From positions 1 to 64,000 of the forward strand of contig NZ_JFZG01000031.1 in NCBI RefSeq assembly GCF_000607165.1: a stretch of 64,000 bases of DNA, read 5' to 3'. The first letter of the stretch is position 1. Each line of letters opens with the position of its first letter. Source of the DNA: Ralstonia pickettii (lineage in GTDB: Bacteria > Pseudomonadota > Gammaproteobacteria > Burkholderiales > Burkholderiaceae). Below the pieces are notes generated by a model. The model saw only the letters and a list, made by a program, of their open reading frames with translations. It ran no database searches and was not told where the DNA came from. Shown here piece after piece: positions 8,391 through 16,785 of the stretch. Made by a program: the position numbers and the translations under genes.

Positions 8391-9149
8391 ATGAACGAAA
8401 TCATCAAGCAATATTTCCAGTTCGTTTTGGCGAGCTTGGGGTACCCGATCGATGACATCCTGTGGAGCCTTTCGCACTGCCAGGGTGACGGCATGCGATT
8501 CACTGGCAAGATTGCTGATCGTGTTGTCGCAAAGCGGCTATTGCGCGACCGCCCGGTATTTCTTGGGCTCGCTCTCTCCGCGATCGACAAGGGTGAGACG
8601 ATCAGCATCTCTGCACTGCGTAGTAGCAACTATGTGCACGAGAACTCGATGGAGGCTGACCGCAGTTTCGATACGGAGCTCACACTGGCCGAGGATAAGG
8701 CCATGAGTCTCTTGCTTTCGTCGGTCAAGGAAGACATCGTCAATGTCTCAATGGACCTACGGAACAAAGGGTACGCCATACTCGAGTCATCGCCTTATGG
8801 CGCTGAAGTGCTGGTGCGCCGGGAGATCGGGGACATCACGGCGAAGGTGATCGTCGACCGTGACGAGTTTTTCCCGGCCCCTGAGAGCGGCGAAGCGCTT
8901 TTCGACGTCATTGATTTGTTCGAATTCGCCAATGGCCGTTCCAGCGCAGTCGCTGTGTCGGTTGTGATCGAGCATGCCGGTATCGAAGTCGGCTCTGCAC
9001 ACTGCGGCGGACATTCATCGAGCGGCCGGTGGGAGGATCTAGTCGGGCAAACTGACTTCCAAGGGCTGTCCCGCGGTTTGCTTGCAGACGCCTGCGCGGA
9101 GGCGCGGCAACGTCTTGGTGCTACCAAAGTTGCGCGAGGTTCCGCCTAA
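8391..9149 (+). CDS. Hypothetical protein, 252 aa
   Basis: The ATG at 8391 is preceded by TTTTGGAGA, so it is preferred over the frame opening at 8334, which lies inside the terminator. The N-terminal 45 residues (YPIDDILWSLSHCQGDGMRFTG) match a motif seen in plasmid and phage hypothetical proteins of unknown role. The rest is acidic and soluble. No catalytic signature is visible. It stands alone between two terminators. Confidence 0.6.
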   Translation: MNEIIKQYFQFVLASLGYPIDDILWSLSHCQGDGMRFTGKIADRVVAKRLLRDRPVFLGLALSAIDKGETISISALRSSNYVHENSMEADRSFDTELTLAEDKAMSLLLSSVKEDIVNVSMDLRNKGYAILESSPYGAEVLVRREIGDITAKVIVDRDEFFPAPESGEALFDVIDLFEFANGRSSAVAVSVVIEHAGIEVGSAHCGGHSSSGRWEDLVGQTDFQGLSRGLLADACAEARQRLGATKVARGSA

Positions 9150-9212
9150 GCGTGGATTGGCAATCCCCAGTCGGGAACTGCCGGTGACGCAGTAAAGCAG
9201 CGCTTGCCCTTC

Positions 9213-9251
9213 AGGACGGCAGTCCTGCGACGGATGCATCTAACTGCATCC
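9213..9251. repeat. Two adjacent small hairpins downstream of the gene ending at 9149
   Basis: AGGAC-GGCA-GTCCT (9213-9226) and GGATGCA-6 nt-TGCATCC (9232-9251) are perfect inverted repeats just before the terminator at 9272. They could protect the 3' end of the transcript or be part of a small RNA. Confidence 0.4.
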
Positions 9252-9271
9252 TTGATCGTATTAGCGTGAAC

Positions 9272-9306
9272 AAGGCCACCCCCCCCCGGGGTGGCCTTTT
9301 TTCATT
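9272..9306 (+). terminator. Rho-independent terminator
   Basis: AAGGCCACCCC pairs with GGGGTGGCCTT around a short C-rich loop and is followed by a run of T. This is a classic intrinsic terminator for the gene ending at 9149. Confidence 0.8.
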
Positions 9307-9473
9307 CTCGTGCCAGATCGATAAAGGTGTGTGCTACTGCAGTTGGAAAAAGCCCGCCAATACGACGCGTTTCGAGATGGCAGGGGGAAGAAGCCGGTGA
9401 GAAGATACTTGCGGCCTCCCTCGGGTGGGGCGACAGACAAAGACCAGTACAAGGCTAAGGGCCCAGGAGAGAC

Positions 9474-10115
9474 ATGGCGATCCGTGTTCAATCGCGTGAG
9501 CAAGCTGCACAACTCATTCGCAATGGGCTGAAACCCGAAGACATAAGGCGCTGGCCACAGATTGCGCTTCCTCAGTTCCTGCTTGATGACATTGTCGTTC
9601 AGGAACTCGAGTGCCTAGGCATTCGGAAAGGACATCGTTCCTATGACGCACGTCGCCAGGGGCTCCTTGCCGAGCTTGGCCAGCCGGCTGCAACGGTCTC
9701 AATGGACTGGGGCAGGATCATCGCGCGGCACGACGAGGCGGATACTCCGCCGTCGTTTTCGCTCGTCTTCGTACTCAAATCGCTTGAGGGAGTCGCCACT
9801 GCTGAGAGTACCCGAAGACTCACGTCCGAATTCGATGCGGAAGCAATTCAATTCGCCGTCGGGAGAGTCATCGAGGCGAAGTTTGCTGATATCGAACGAG
9901 CTGGCGCGGAACTCACTGAGGGCTCCTACGCTGGCGAGATACTCAAGTTCGATGTCCTGGACACCAGGCGCGTGAACTACCGTGAACTCAGTGAGAGCCT
10001 GGCGGACTTCGTCGAGCATTACGACATCCCGGGAATGCTGAACGACGAGTCAGTCGTCGTTCGTGGGAGCGAGGAATCGGCTCGCCGGTATGTTCGCGCT
10101 GGCTGGGCCGCATAA
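9474..10115 (+). CDS. Hypothetical protein, 213 aa
   Basis: The ATG at 9474 follows an AGGAGA ribosome binding site. The protein is soluble, acidic and has no signal peptide. The N-terminal 50 residues (REQAAQLIRNGLKPEDIRRW) look like a small helical domain, and the rest alternates helix and strand patterns. It ends 18 bases before the convergent HU gene. No family is recognised. Confidence 0.6.
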   Translation: MAIRVQSREQAAQLIRNGLKPEDIRRWPQIALPQFLLDDIVVQELECLGIRKGHRSYDARRQGLLAELGQPAATVSMDWGRIIARHDEADTPPSFSLVFVLKSLEGVATAESTRRLTSEFDAEAIQFAVGRVIEAKFADIERAGAELTEGSYAGEILKFDVLDTRRVNYRELSESLADFVEHYDIPGMLNDESVVVRGSEESARRYVRAGWAA

Positions 10116-10133
10116 GCACGTGGACAAAATTGT

Positions 10134-10424
10134 CTACGGTGAATTCCGCTCGCGGTTTACAGCCTGCTTGAAACGGCTGCCGGCGGAAAATCGAACGGTT
10201 GTTACAGCCGGAACCTGAATCTTCTCTCCGGTACCAGGATTGCGGCCGCTTCGTGCGCGTCGTCGTGTAGCCGAAAACGTGCCGAAGCCCATGATCTGTA
10301 CAACGTCGCCCCCTGCAACAGCATCGGCAACCACCTTTTCAAATGCGTCCAACCAGCGGATGACTTGCGCTGAAGAAGTGTTGCTGTGGTTCGCAATTGC
10401 CTTGGCCAGATCCTTCCTGTTCAT
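10134..10424 (-). CDS. HU-family DNA-binding protein
   Basis: The 96-residue product has the HU/IHF layout: an N-terminal helical dimerisation part (MNRKDLAKAIANHSN), the GxGTF motif as IMGFGTFSA, and the beta-arm sequence with RSGRNPGTGEKI, which inserts into the DNA minor groove. The ATG at 10424 is chosen because GAGGAG precedes it; an upstream ATG at 10472 adds residues that HU proteins lack. It is probably a plasmid-encoded nucleoid protein. A second HU-type protein is encoded at 56571. Confidence 0.85.
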   Translation of the reverse strand: MNRKDLAKAIANHSNTSSAQVIRWLDAFEKVVADAVAGGDVVQIMGFGTFSATRRRARSGRNPGTGEKIQVPAVTTVRFSAGSRFKQAVNRERNSP

Positions 10425-10680
10425 ACGCTCCTCGATGTAATCGACGCGGTTGCGCGACGAAGTGTAGGGCACCAGGCTAGGGTTGAATAGATTGTCAGCT
10501 CCTAGCCACCAGCGCTGCTGATTCTTGACAGGAACCGAAGGGTTTTCGGAGGCAGCGCTGAGTAGACTTGCATCCGCGTAGTTGACAGGCAGAATTTGAA
10601 GCGGTGTATGGGTGATTACGAAGCAGTGTTTGCGGCCGGTGCCGAGATTCCACTAGGGTGATTGAGTGGTTACTGCAAGG

Positions 10681-10743
10681 TGGGTTATATACGCACAGGC
10701 GCTTGTAACCCAAAGCTGAGGCGAATCTCCGATTCGCCCAAAA
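10681..10743 (+). repeat. Structured element, copy 1 (GGGTTATATACGC plus hairpin)
   Basis: TGGGTTATATACGC (10681-10694) is followed after exactly 25 bases by the hairpin GGCGAATC-TCC-GATTCGCC (10720-10738) and then CAAAA. The same element occurs in inverse orientation at 62417-62479 with the same spacing and a hairpin that keeps its pairing by changing bases in both arms. It lies about 70 bases upstream of the gene at 10812 and may be a promoter or other cis-acting site. Confidence 0.65.
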
Positions 10744-10811
10744 CCAGCTTTCAAAGAACAGGGGCCCGCTCGCACTGCGCTTGCAGCTGGCGAATAGAGG
10801 AGAGGAAGAAT

Positions 10812-11351
10812 ATGGCTGAGTCTGACAGCGCCGCTACTGCAGCGATTCAATTTGCAGTGCAGACGACCGAAGGCATTGAGTTCTTACGCTGCTGGCAGGA
10901 GGGCGATTTCGCTGCAATCCGGCGGGATTGGCCTGACGCTCCACCTGGTGTATTCGAGGGAGTGGAACATCCGCGCCTTCCCAGTGACGTAAGCACGGAT
11001 TCGCGAGCAGCTTGTGGGAACGGAAACATTGACATGCGTGCCCTGGGAGAACTTCTATTGGAAGCGGCACGTCGTCCGAACAGGGGAGGGGGGATGGTGA
11101 TTAGTGCCCCTGGCGTTCTGACCATCGCAGCGCGCGCGCTGAAGGAGCTCGCGCAACCCTTCGATGAAACTGAGCATGACGCAGGTTATCTTCGCGAAAC
11201 GCATCAAGATCGACTTGACGAAGCGCAGCCTGGGCTCTCGGCCTACTCACTAGAGACCATGGCCAAGCATCTTGAAATGTTGAGAACGGCTGTGGTGGAA
11301 CGTGACGTCAGCAAGGTTGGTCAGTTCTTCAACGTGTACGTGTTTTCCTAA
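10812..11351 (+). CDS. Hypothetical protein, 179 aa
   Basis: The ATG at 10812 follows AGAGGAAGA. The frame is open back to 10662, but that part covers the structured element and looks non-coding. The sequence EGIEFLRCWQEGDFAAIRRDWPDAPPGVF resembles a motif shared by many plasmid and phage hypothetical proteins. The protein is acidic, soluble and of unknown role. The gene is the first after the duplicated element at 10681 and may be controlled by it. Confidence 0.6.
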   Translation: MAESDSAATAAIQFAVQTTEGIEFLRCWQEGDFAAIRRDWPDAPPGVFEGVEHPRLPSDVSTDSRAACGNGNIDMRALGELLLEAARRPNRGGGMVISAPGVLTIAARALKELAQPFDETEHDAGYLRETHQDRLDEAQPGLSAYSLETMAKHLEMLRTAVVERDVSKVGQFFNVYVFS

Positions 11352-11410
11352 CGGAATATTTTTTTCGCTGCTGAGCGTACGGCCGGCGGCTCTTAGGCGG
11401 TGACCGCACT

Positions 11411-11758
11411 ATGTGGAACAGTATTCGATCGAAATGGAAAGGACTCCTGGCTCTTGCTGTCCTGTTGACAGCTGGTGGCGCGTTCTTGGGGCACCAAGCC
11501 GGTAGTAGTGCAGGGGAGCGAGCAAAGGAAAGATTGCAACTCGTGTTACCAGCAATCGACAGCCTGCCCGAACACGATCGGGCGTTGCTTGTCGGACTCG
11601 CTATGACATGCAAGCTGGAGAATCGGCCCGCGGAGGTTGATGAGGTAGTTGCCTGCCTGCGAGATGCTGCGAACGATCCAGACGCATTCCTTCCGAAGGG
11701 TGTCGACAAGGGCGCCGTGCCGGGAAGGCTTGAGCAACTGCTTCAGCATCGAGCTTAG
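11411..11758 (+). CDS. Small membrane-anchored protein, 115 aa
   Basis: The protein has one N-terminal hydrophobic segment (residues of about 10-28, LLALAVLLTAGGAFLGHQAG) followed by a soluble domain with two cysteines (TCKLE and ACLRD). It is probably an inner-membrane anchored or exported protein. An AGGCGGTGA stretch precedes the ATG. It lies 51 bases upstream of the recombinase-like gene and may be co-transcribed with it. No family is recognised. Confidence 0.55.
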   Translation: MWNSIRSKWKGLLALAVLLTAGGAFLGHQAGSSAGERAKERLQLVLPAIDSLPEHDRALLVGLAMTCKLENRPAEVDEVVACLRDAANDPDAFLPKGVDKGAVPGRLEQLLQHRA

Positions 11759-11809
11759 TCCAAAAGCGTCGTTTTCAGCCGCCTCGAACACAGACGGAAA
11801 CCGAGAGCA

Positions 11810-12805
11810 ATGAGCGATCAGACTTTGAATTGGGATTCAGCGAGCACCGCCGCCTTCGAACAGTGGCAGAGTGAGCTTTGCAATGCCAACGGCAAAGCGT
11901 TGAGCGATCAAACGCGGAAGCAGCGGCTAGCCATGTATGGCAAGTTCCTGAAGTTTCTATATGCGCGTGAGGTTCCTCTCTCGGTACTCACCGTTGGTAG
12001 CGCAGAAATCGAATTGTTCTTGGCGTCGCTCACCAACAGTGCAGGGACCGGTGAGCCGAATCGAAGTACGTCCCAGCGTTATGTGCGCTTGATCAGTGAC
12101 GTGATCGATCAGCTTGTCTCGCTTGGGTTGCGTGATTCGAACCCTTCGTCGGAACTGCTCAAGCAGTTTAGTGAGCGAGGTGCTGATAGGTCGGCCGACA
12201 AGCTTCCGGAGTGTCTTGATGCGGAGCAGGATGCAAATCTACGGCGACACATTCTCCAAATGCCAACCGACACTTGGACCGCTTGCAGGAATCGGGCAAT
12301 GTTGGCGTTGTTTGCGGGTGCCGGCCTGACGCTGTACGAAGGCATTCATATGCGTTTGCAAGATGTTCACTTGGCCAAGGGTGAAAAAAAACGCCTGGTC
12401 ACTCCAGCCACTCCTAGCGGCTCGCGAAAAGTGCACGACGTTCCGCTGGCTGAATGGTGCGTAGAGCCGTTGGCCGACTGGATTAAGTGCCTGCATCTTC
12501 GCGGGGACGACTGGACCTTCTTGTTTCCATCCAGCACGGGCGGATTGAATCCGGATCCAATCGATGAGCCTCTCGCTGAGAACAGCGTGTACTCGTTGAT
12601 TAGCACCGCACTCGTCGCTGTTGGCTATGCCGGCGCCGACAAAGGCGCAGCGATCTTGAGAAATACCTTCGCGCTCAGAAACCTGGTGGCGAACACCAGT
12701 CAGAACGATCTGCGCTCCTGGATGGGCCTGGAGACCGACTACCAGCTGTTTCGGATTGCCCGGCGACGCGGGTTATGGGCCACGGAAGATCGGCGCCCTG
12801 TTTAA
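11810..12805 (+). CDS. Tyrosine-recombinase-like protein with altered catalytic residues
   Basis: The 331-residue protein has the two-domain layout of phage integrases: an N-terminal SAM-like core-binding part (residues of about 10-120) and a C-terminal part with RNRAMLALFAGAGLTLYEGIHMRLQDV. In active enzymes the segment after GAG would read GLRxxEL; here the arginine is replaced. The C-terminal HxLR box appears as ILRNTFALRNL without the histidine, and WMGL follows in place of LGH. A tyrosine (YQLF) remains near the end. It may be a DNA-binding relative that no longer recombines. The fold assignment is fairly secure; inactivity is inference. Confidence 0.6.
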   Translation: MSDQTLNWDSASTAAFEQWQSELCNANGKALSDQTRKQRLAMYGKFLKFLYAREVPLSVLTVGSAEIELFLASLTNSAGTGEPNRSTSQRYVRLISDVIDQLVSLGLRDSNPSSELLKQFSERGADRSADKLPECLDAEQDANLRRHILQMPTDTWTACRNRAMLALFAGAGLTLYEGIHMRLQDVHLAKGEKKRLVTPATPSGSRKVHDVPLAEWCVEPLADWIKCLHLRGDDWTFLFPSSTGGLNPDPIDEPLAENSVYSLISTALVAVGYAGADKGAAILRNTFALRNLVANTSQNDLRSWMGLETDYQLFRIARRRGLWATEDRRPV

Positions 12806-13062
12806 GCCCAGGTGGCATTCACAGGAGTCAAGTTGGGCTCCTAGATGAAGCCGCCGGGAATCCGATGCGTCGAGCAAAAAGTTGACAGCCAGGCGCAATG
12901 AATCGGCTGTCGCCGCTGTAGACGTCTATACCCCCTGCGCACACCAAATGCAATTAACGGGCAGGCTTAATCTCTAGACACCTTGCGCCGCTCCGCGGCT
13001 GAACACCCGCAACCAAGCATAGGGGCAGGTGCGAAGCGACGAGCCAATGAACTCCGCGCGGC

Positions 13063-13833
13063 CTATTTCCAAGCCCTTGCTGGCGCAAGGCGCTCAACAT
13101 CAAGTGCCCAACGATCACAAAGCGCGGCGAGACAACAGTCGACAGGCCTCCTATAGGTGGCCTGGTGTTCGACTACGACGTCTGGTAGCCATAGGGTCTG
13201 TGCATCGTCCATCGAGCGGGTGTATCGGGGAACCTCGCTTCGCTTGCGATCGCCGTCCCGTTGCCCGGTAACGATCGTTTCACCCTTGCGCGAGTCGATA
13301 CAGACGGTCGGGTAGCCCTGTAGCAAGCCAATGTCCGCGTCAAGCTGGTAGTGACCATCACCGTACTGTGCACAGACGCCGATCCCCAACGCAGCGGACT
13401 TCAGCAGCTTGATCACTCGTCGCTCCCTGCGGCGCCAGTAGCGATCTACACCTGCGTCGAGTTGGCGTTCGATCCAAGCTGTGGCCGCATCCTGTTGGTA
13501 TTCAAAGGGCCAGACAAACTGTTCACCGAACAAATCTTCGACGGCTCGACGAGCAAGACGGTCGCCTCGGAACCATTCGAATGCAACGCGGTGCTTCCTC
13601 AGTTGCGAGTGAGCGAGCTCCTCGAAATGGCCAGCGCCAGGAAAAACAGCGACAAGGCTAATCGCACACTGGCCGACCACTCGCAGTTGTTGCTGGCGCT
13701 GAGCTGGATTGCCGCTACGGCCGATCTTGATCAGCCCGTGCATGTTTTGCATGACGTACAACGACATCGCGCGCGTTTCGTCATTTAGCAACGAGGGGAG
13801 TTCAGAGAATTGTGCTAGCTCGAACAGGATCAT
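13063..13833 (-). CDS. T5orf172/MUG113 domain protein (GIY-YIG superfamily)
   Basis: Residues of about 23-100 match the T5orf172/MUG113 pattern: SLYVMQNMHGLIKIGRSGNP, an arginine five residues on, then a FEEL...HxxL...EWF stretch. This is a variant of the GIY-YIG nuclease fold. The C-terminal 150 residues are not recognised. The start may be the ATG at 13833 or an in-frame ATG at 13767; neither has a strong ribosome binding site. Such domains occur in plasmid and phage proteins, sometimes as nucleases. Activity cannot be judged here. Confidence 0.65.
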   Translation of the reverse strand: MILFELAQFSELPSLLNDETRAMSLYVMQNMHGLIKIGRSGNPAQRQQQLRVVGQCAISLVAVFPGAGHFEELAHSQLRKHRVAFEWFRGDRLARRAVEDLFGEQFVWPFEYQQDAATAWIERQLDAGVDRYWRRRERRVIKLLKSAALGIGVCAQYGDGHYQLDADIGLLQGYPTVCIDSRKGETIVTGQRDGDRKRSEVPRYTRSMDDAQTLWLPDVVVEHQATYRRPVDCCLAALCDRWALDVERLAPARAWK

Positions 13834-14109
13834 GACTGGTCAATCACCTAAATTTGAGATGCGAAGTGGACGAGAGTCGTTGTACGTCGATGAATCTGGA
13901 CTCCAGATCATGGAACCGGTTGCTCCTATTCAAGCCCCCTGAGTTAGGGACGCACGATAGCGTTGGCATCGCTCGAGGTTCTGCGACACGATTACTCTTG
14001 CGGCATGCTCTGGATTGTCACTATGCTTCCGAGCAACGCTTGGTTGCTGCAAACTCTCACGGCTCGACTTTGAACTTCAAAGCAGCATCCTAGACTATTG
14101 ATCCGAACG

Positions 14110-15900
14110 ATGAGCCCTCTTGAAAAGCACCAGTCATTAGAGTCCCTGACGCTGCAGTACTTGGCAGAAGTTTGGCCTCCAGTGGAGCAACGTGATCTTG
14201 AAGCCGCAATGGCTGCTATGGAGCTGCCGGTTGCGATTGCACTATGGATAATGACATTCAGGCCCGGGCTCGCTCAGAAATCTGAGCTAACCATCGCTCT
14301 CCTTGGAGATCACTTTTTCCCCGATCAAGGCGAGTGGTTGCTTTCACTGCCATTTCTACTCGGCAACGCTCAGCTGCATGTGCGATTCTTGGTTGGAAGC
14401 CATGAACCAGGAAGGCGGCTTCGAAGTACAGGACTTCCGGTTCATCAAAATCCGGGGCAGATCCGCCGAATTGCTGCCGATTTCTCCGGAGTCCAGGCCA
14501 TCCTGGAGGAGCGGTCACTCGATCTTGCGCTCGTCAACGGTATCGCAGTATTAGTTGATCCAGCCTTTCGCGAGGAGTCTGATCGAGCGCGTGCCGACAG
14601 CGAGATCCTCGCCATCACCAAGATGTTTTCGAGCGTGGGCATGATCGGCGGTATTTCCACGTCAGAGGCGGCGTTTGCCTTGGACAGTGGTGTATTGTCG
14701 GCGGCAGGCTTCGGAATGGAGTCTAAACCGTGCGTGAACGCCATAACCTTGGACGGCAAGACCGCAATCCAGGGGCCCTATCACACATTATGGAAGGTCA
14801 GCAGTTACATCCCACCGAAGGATCACGATACGGTTTCTTTAGTCATTGCAAGGTTCGCTAGCATCTTCGACGCATTTGCAGCCCTTGCGCCACTTGCAGA
14901 CCCAAATCTGGCCAAGTGGGGAGTTCTTCTTGGTCAGGATATTGACTCGGAAGGCGACATTATCGTTGGGTTGCCTGGGGCCTTAGTTGCCGAAATCGAT
15001 ACGGGCGAGATCAAGTTGGAAGTTAGCCCCGGCGAGTTAATGGAATCAGAGTTCCTGAGTGCAGTCGTGGAGCGTGAGCCCGAGCTTCGTGATGCAATTC
15101 GATCATGGAACGAAAACCTCAGTGTTCTAGAAAGGATGCGGTGGGCGGCAGACATCTTCAATCGGTGGATTGAACCGCATATGCAGGTATTGGGGCCGCA
15201 GTTGCTTGCTATTGCTTTCCATGAGCATATGGGGGATCTCAGAGCAGGCCTCGAAGAGGAAGATGACAGCCAGGCAGTAGACGAATTGGCGGACGACCTG
15301 CGAGATGTTGTGATTGCCGCTGAGTCCTCACCAATGGTTGCGCTGCAGTCCGCCTTGACGATTGCTTTGGAAGCGGTGGAGCAACTTGTAGAGGAGCCCG
15401 GAAGGGCGTTAGACGATTCGGTGCTTTACCGAGAATTGTTGGATAGGCGAATGCTGGCTGCAGCGGTCCATTTTCTTAGCGACCGACCAAGTCTCGTAAA
15501 CCATCTCGACAGTGACGGCGTGGAACTAGAACATCTCCTTGCCATTGCCAGTAGATTTGATCTCTTATGCCACCTGATTACTGAGCACGAACCAGAGTTT
15601 TCAGAGGAATCTGCTACACACCTTCTGTGGCACTTGTGCGAGGACGATTACAAGCCGACAGGCTTTGAACAGAAGACAGTGTTTTTATTGTCGACAAGAT
15701 ACGCGGACCTGAATGTGCAAGCACTTGATTTTTCCACGCCCTTAGCAAAAGCCATTGAAACAAAGAAGTGGGATGTGTGCAGAGCCCTGTGCGAACTTGG
15801 TGCTCACTTTGACGCGAGATACTTTGCAGGCCGTCTCAACTCGATCAAGCAGTCATTGCCATCTGACTTACTAAGCCATTTTGAGCAGCTGAAGCGGTGA
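14110..15900 (+). CDS. Large hypothetical protein with ankyrin-like C-terminus
   Basis: The product has 596 residues from the ATG at 14110. A TTG at 14098 would add only four residues. The central part is acidic, with an EEEDDSQAVDELADDLRD stretch around residue 385. The last 60 residues contain one ankyrin-like unit: DFSTPLAKAIETKKWDVCRALCELGAHFD. The base composition is visibly less GC-rich than the neighbouring transposon, which suggests separate acquisition. No other domain is recognised. It ends 157 bases before the leftward gene split by the transposon. Confidence 0.6.
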   Translation: MSPLEKHQSLESLTLQYLAEVWPPVEQRDLEAAMAAMELPVAIALWIMTFRPGLAQKSELTIALLGDHFFPDQGEWLLSLPFLLGNAQLHVRFLVGSHEPGRRLRSTGLPVHQNPGQIRRIAADFSGVQAILEERSLDLALVNGIAVLVDPAFREESDRARADSEILAITKMFSSVGMIGGISTSEAAFALDSGVLSAAGFGMESKPCVNAITLDGKTAIQGPYHTLWKVSSYIPPKDHDTVSLVIARFASIFDAFAALAPLADPNLAKWGVLLGQDIDSEGDIIVGLPGALVAEIDTGEIKLEVSPGELMESEFLSAVVEREPELRDAIRSWNENLSVLERMRWAADIFNRWIEPHMQVLGPQLLAIAFHEHMGDLRAGLEEEDDSQAVDELADDLRDVVIAAESSPMVALQSALTIALEAVEQLVEEPGRALDDSVLYRELLDRRMLAAAVHFLSDRPSLVNHLDSDGVELEHLLAIASRFDLLCHLITEHEPEFSEESATHLLWHLCEDDYKPTGFEQKTVFLLSTRYADLNVQALDFSTPLAKAIETKKWDVCRALCELGAHFDARYFAGRLNSIKQSLPSDLLSHFEQLKR

Positions 15901-16056
15901 ACCAGGTCAGCGTAGCGCCAAAGAGCAGCCTCGAGCGCCCAGCAACGCAACAGCCGTAAACCTACCGTCCTGACGCGCATAATGTATATTATGTTAACCA
16001 TAGAGCACATTTCGACTGTCAGGCACATCGACGTGCTGGTGGACGGAAGCAGTTGT

Positions 16057-16621
16057 TCATTCTCGACTGCCCGTCCCGTCCATCGTTGAGGTCCGTTCCC
16101 GTAGGGCGTCTGTATCTGCCAGCTTTGCGAGCAACTCGCGTTGGCATGCCATGACGAGTCCCTGCCAGCCTGGTGCGTCAGGATCAACACCATACCTTGC
16201 CCGCACCAACTGCTTTGCTTCGCTCTCGACAGCCGCCAGTTCTGCGGCTGTTGGTCCCGGTGCCGGCACGTCACGCGCAGCCGACGGCCTCGCAATAAAC
16301 ATTGCGCCTGTCCGCACGGACTGAACAAGCGGGCGCGCTCCGCGGGAGTGGCGGCGCAACCTTTCCTGCGCATGCTGAAACTCCGCCTCAAATCGCGCGA
16401 CCAGTTGTTCTGCATTCTGCGCAAGAATCTGCCGCTCATCAGCACTAAGCAAGCGACCAATGGTGCTGCCATAGCGAGGAGAACTCGCCCTGGTTATGTG
16501 CCTGAATAAGCGATCAAAGCAATCGGACCCGTACACTCTGACAAGACCGTCGTGACGGACGACATGGATTCGCTTGTAGACGGCATGTCCACATCCAGGC
16601 GCTTGGCACGTCACCCGTTCA
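16057..16621 (-). pseudogene. 3' part of a backbone gene split by the transposon
   Basis: This is the larger fragment of a leftward gene whose first 15 codons lie on the far side of the transposon at 55803-55848. Removing the transposon and one copy of GTTCA restores a 201-residue frame. The protein begins with a cysteine-rich segment (TCQAPGCGHAVYKRIHV, then VYGSDCFDRLF) that looks like a zinc-binding motif, followed by a long Arg/Ala/Glu-rich helical part. A GTG at 16614 leaves 185 residues readable, but the native start and ribosome binding site are lost. The function is unknown. Confidence 0.75.
16617..16621. repeat. Target-site duplication, left copy
   Basis: GTTCA directly precedes the GGGG end of the left inverted repeat and is repeated at 55803-55807 after the right repeat. 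Tn3-family elements duplicate 5 bp on insertion. Confidence 0.95.
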
Positions 16622-16659
16622 GGGGTAATCGTACTTTTCGTGCAAAATCTGGCGGTTTC
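16622..16659 (+). repeat. Left terminal inverted repeat (38 bp)
   Basis: It begins GGGGTAATCGTACTTTTCG and ends CTGGCGGTTTC. It matches the inverse of 55765-55802 at 35 of 38 positions, the differences being at positions 7, 12 and 20. Confidence 0.95.
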
Positions 16660-16785
16660 CCCACAAGGCCTTTATTCATAAGGCTCCCAGGTCTTTGTCG
16701 ACAATTGTCTGCTGTCCTCAAGTGACTTCAGGAGTACGATGTTCGCCCGCGATTTCGGATCGCGCCACCTTGATGGGGGCTGAAG

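Noticed and set aside
9331-9531. 66-residue rightward frame starting with GTG
   Set aside because: No ribosome binding site, overlaps the better-supported gene at 9474 in another frame.
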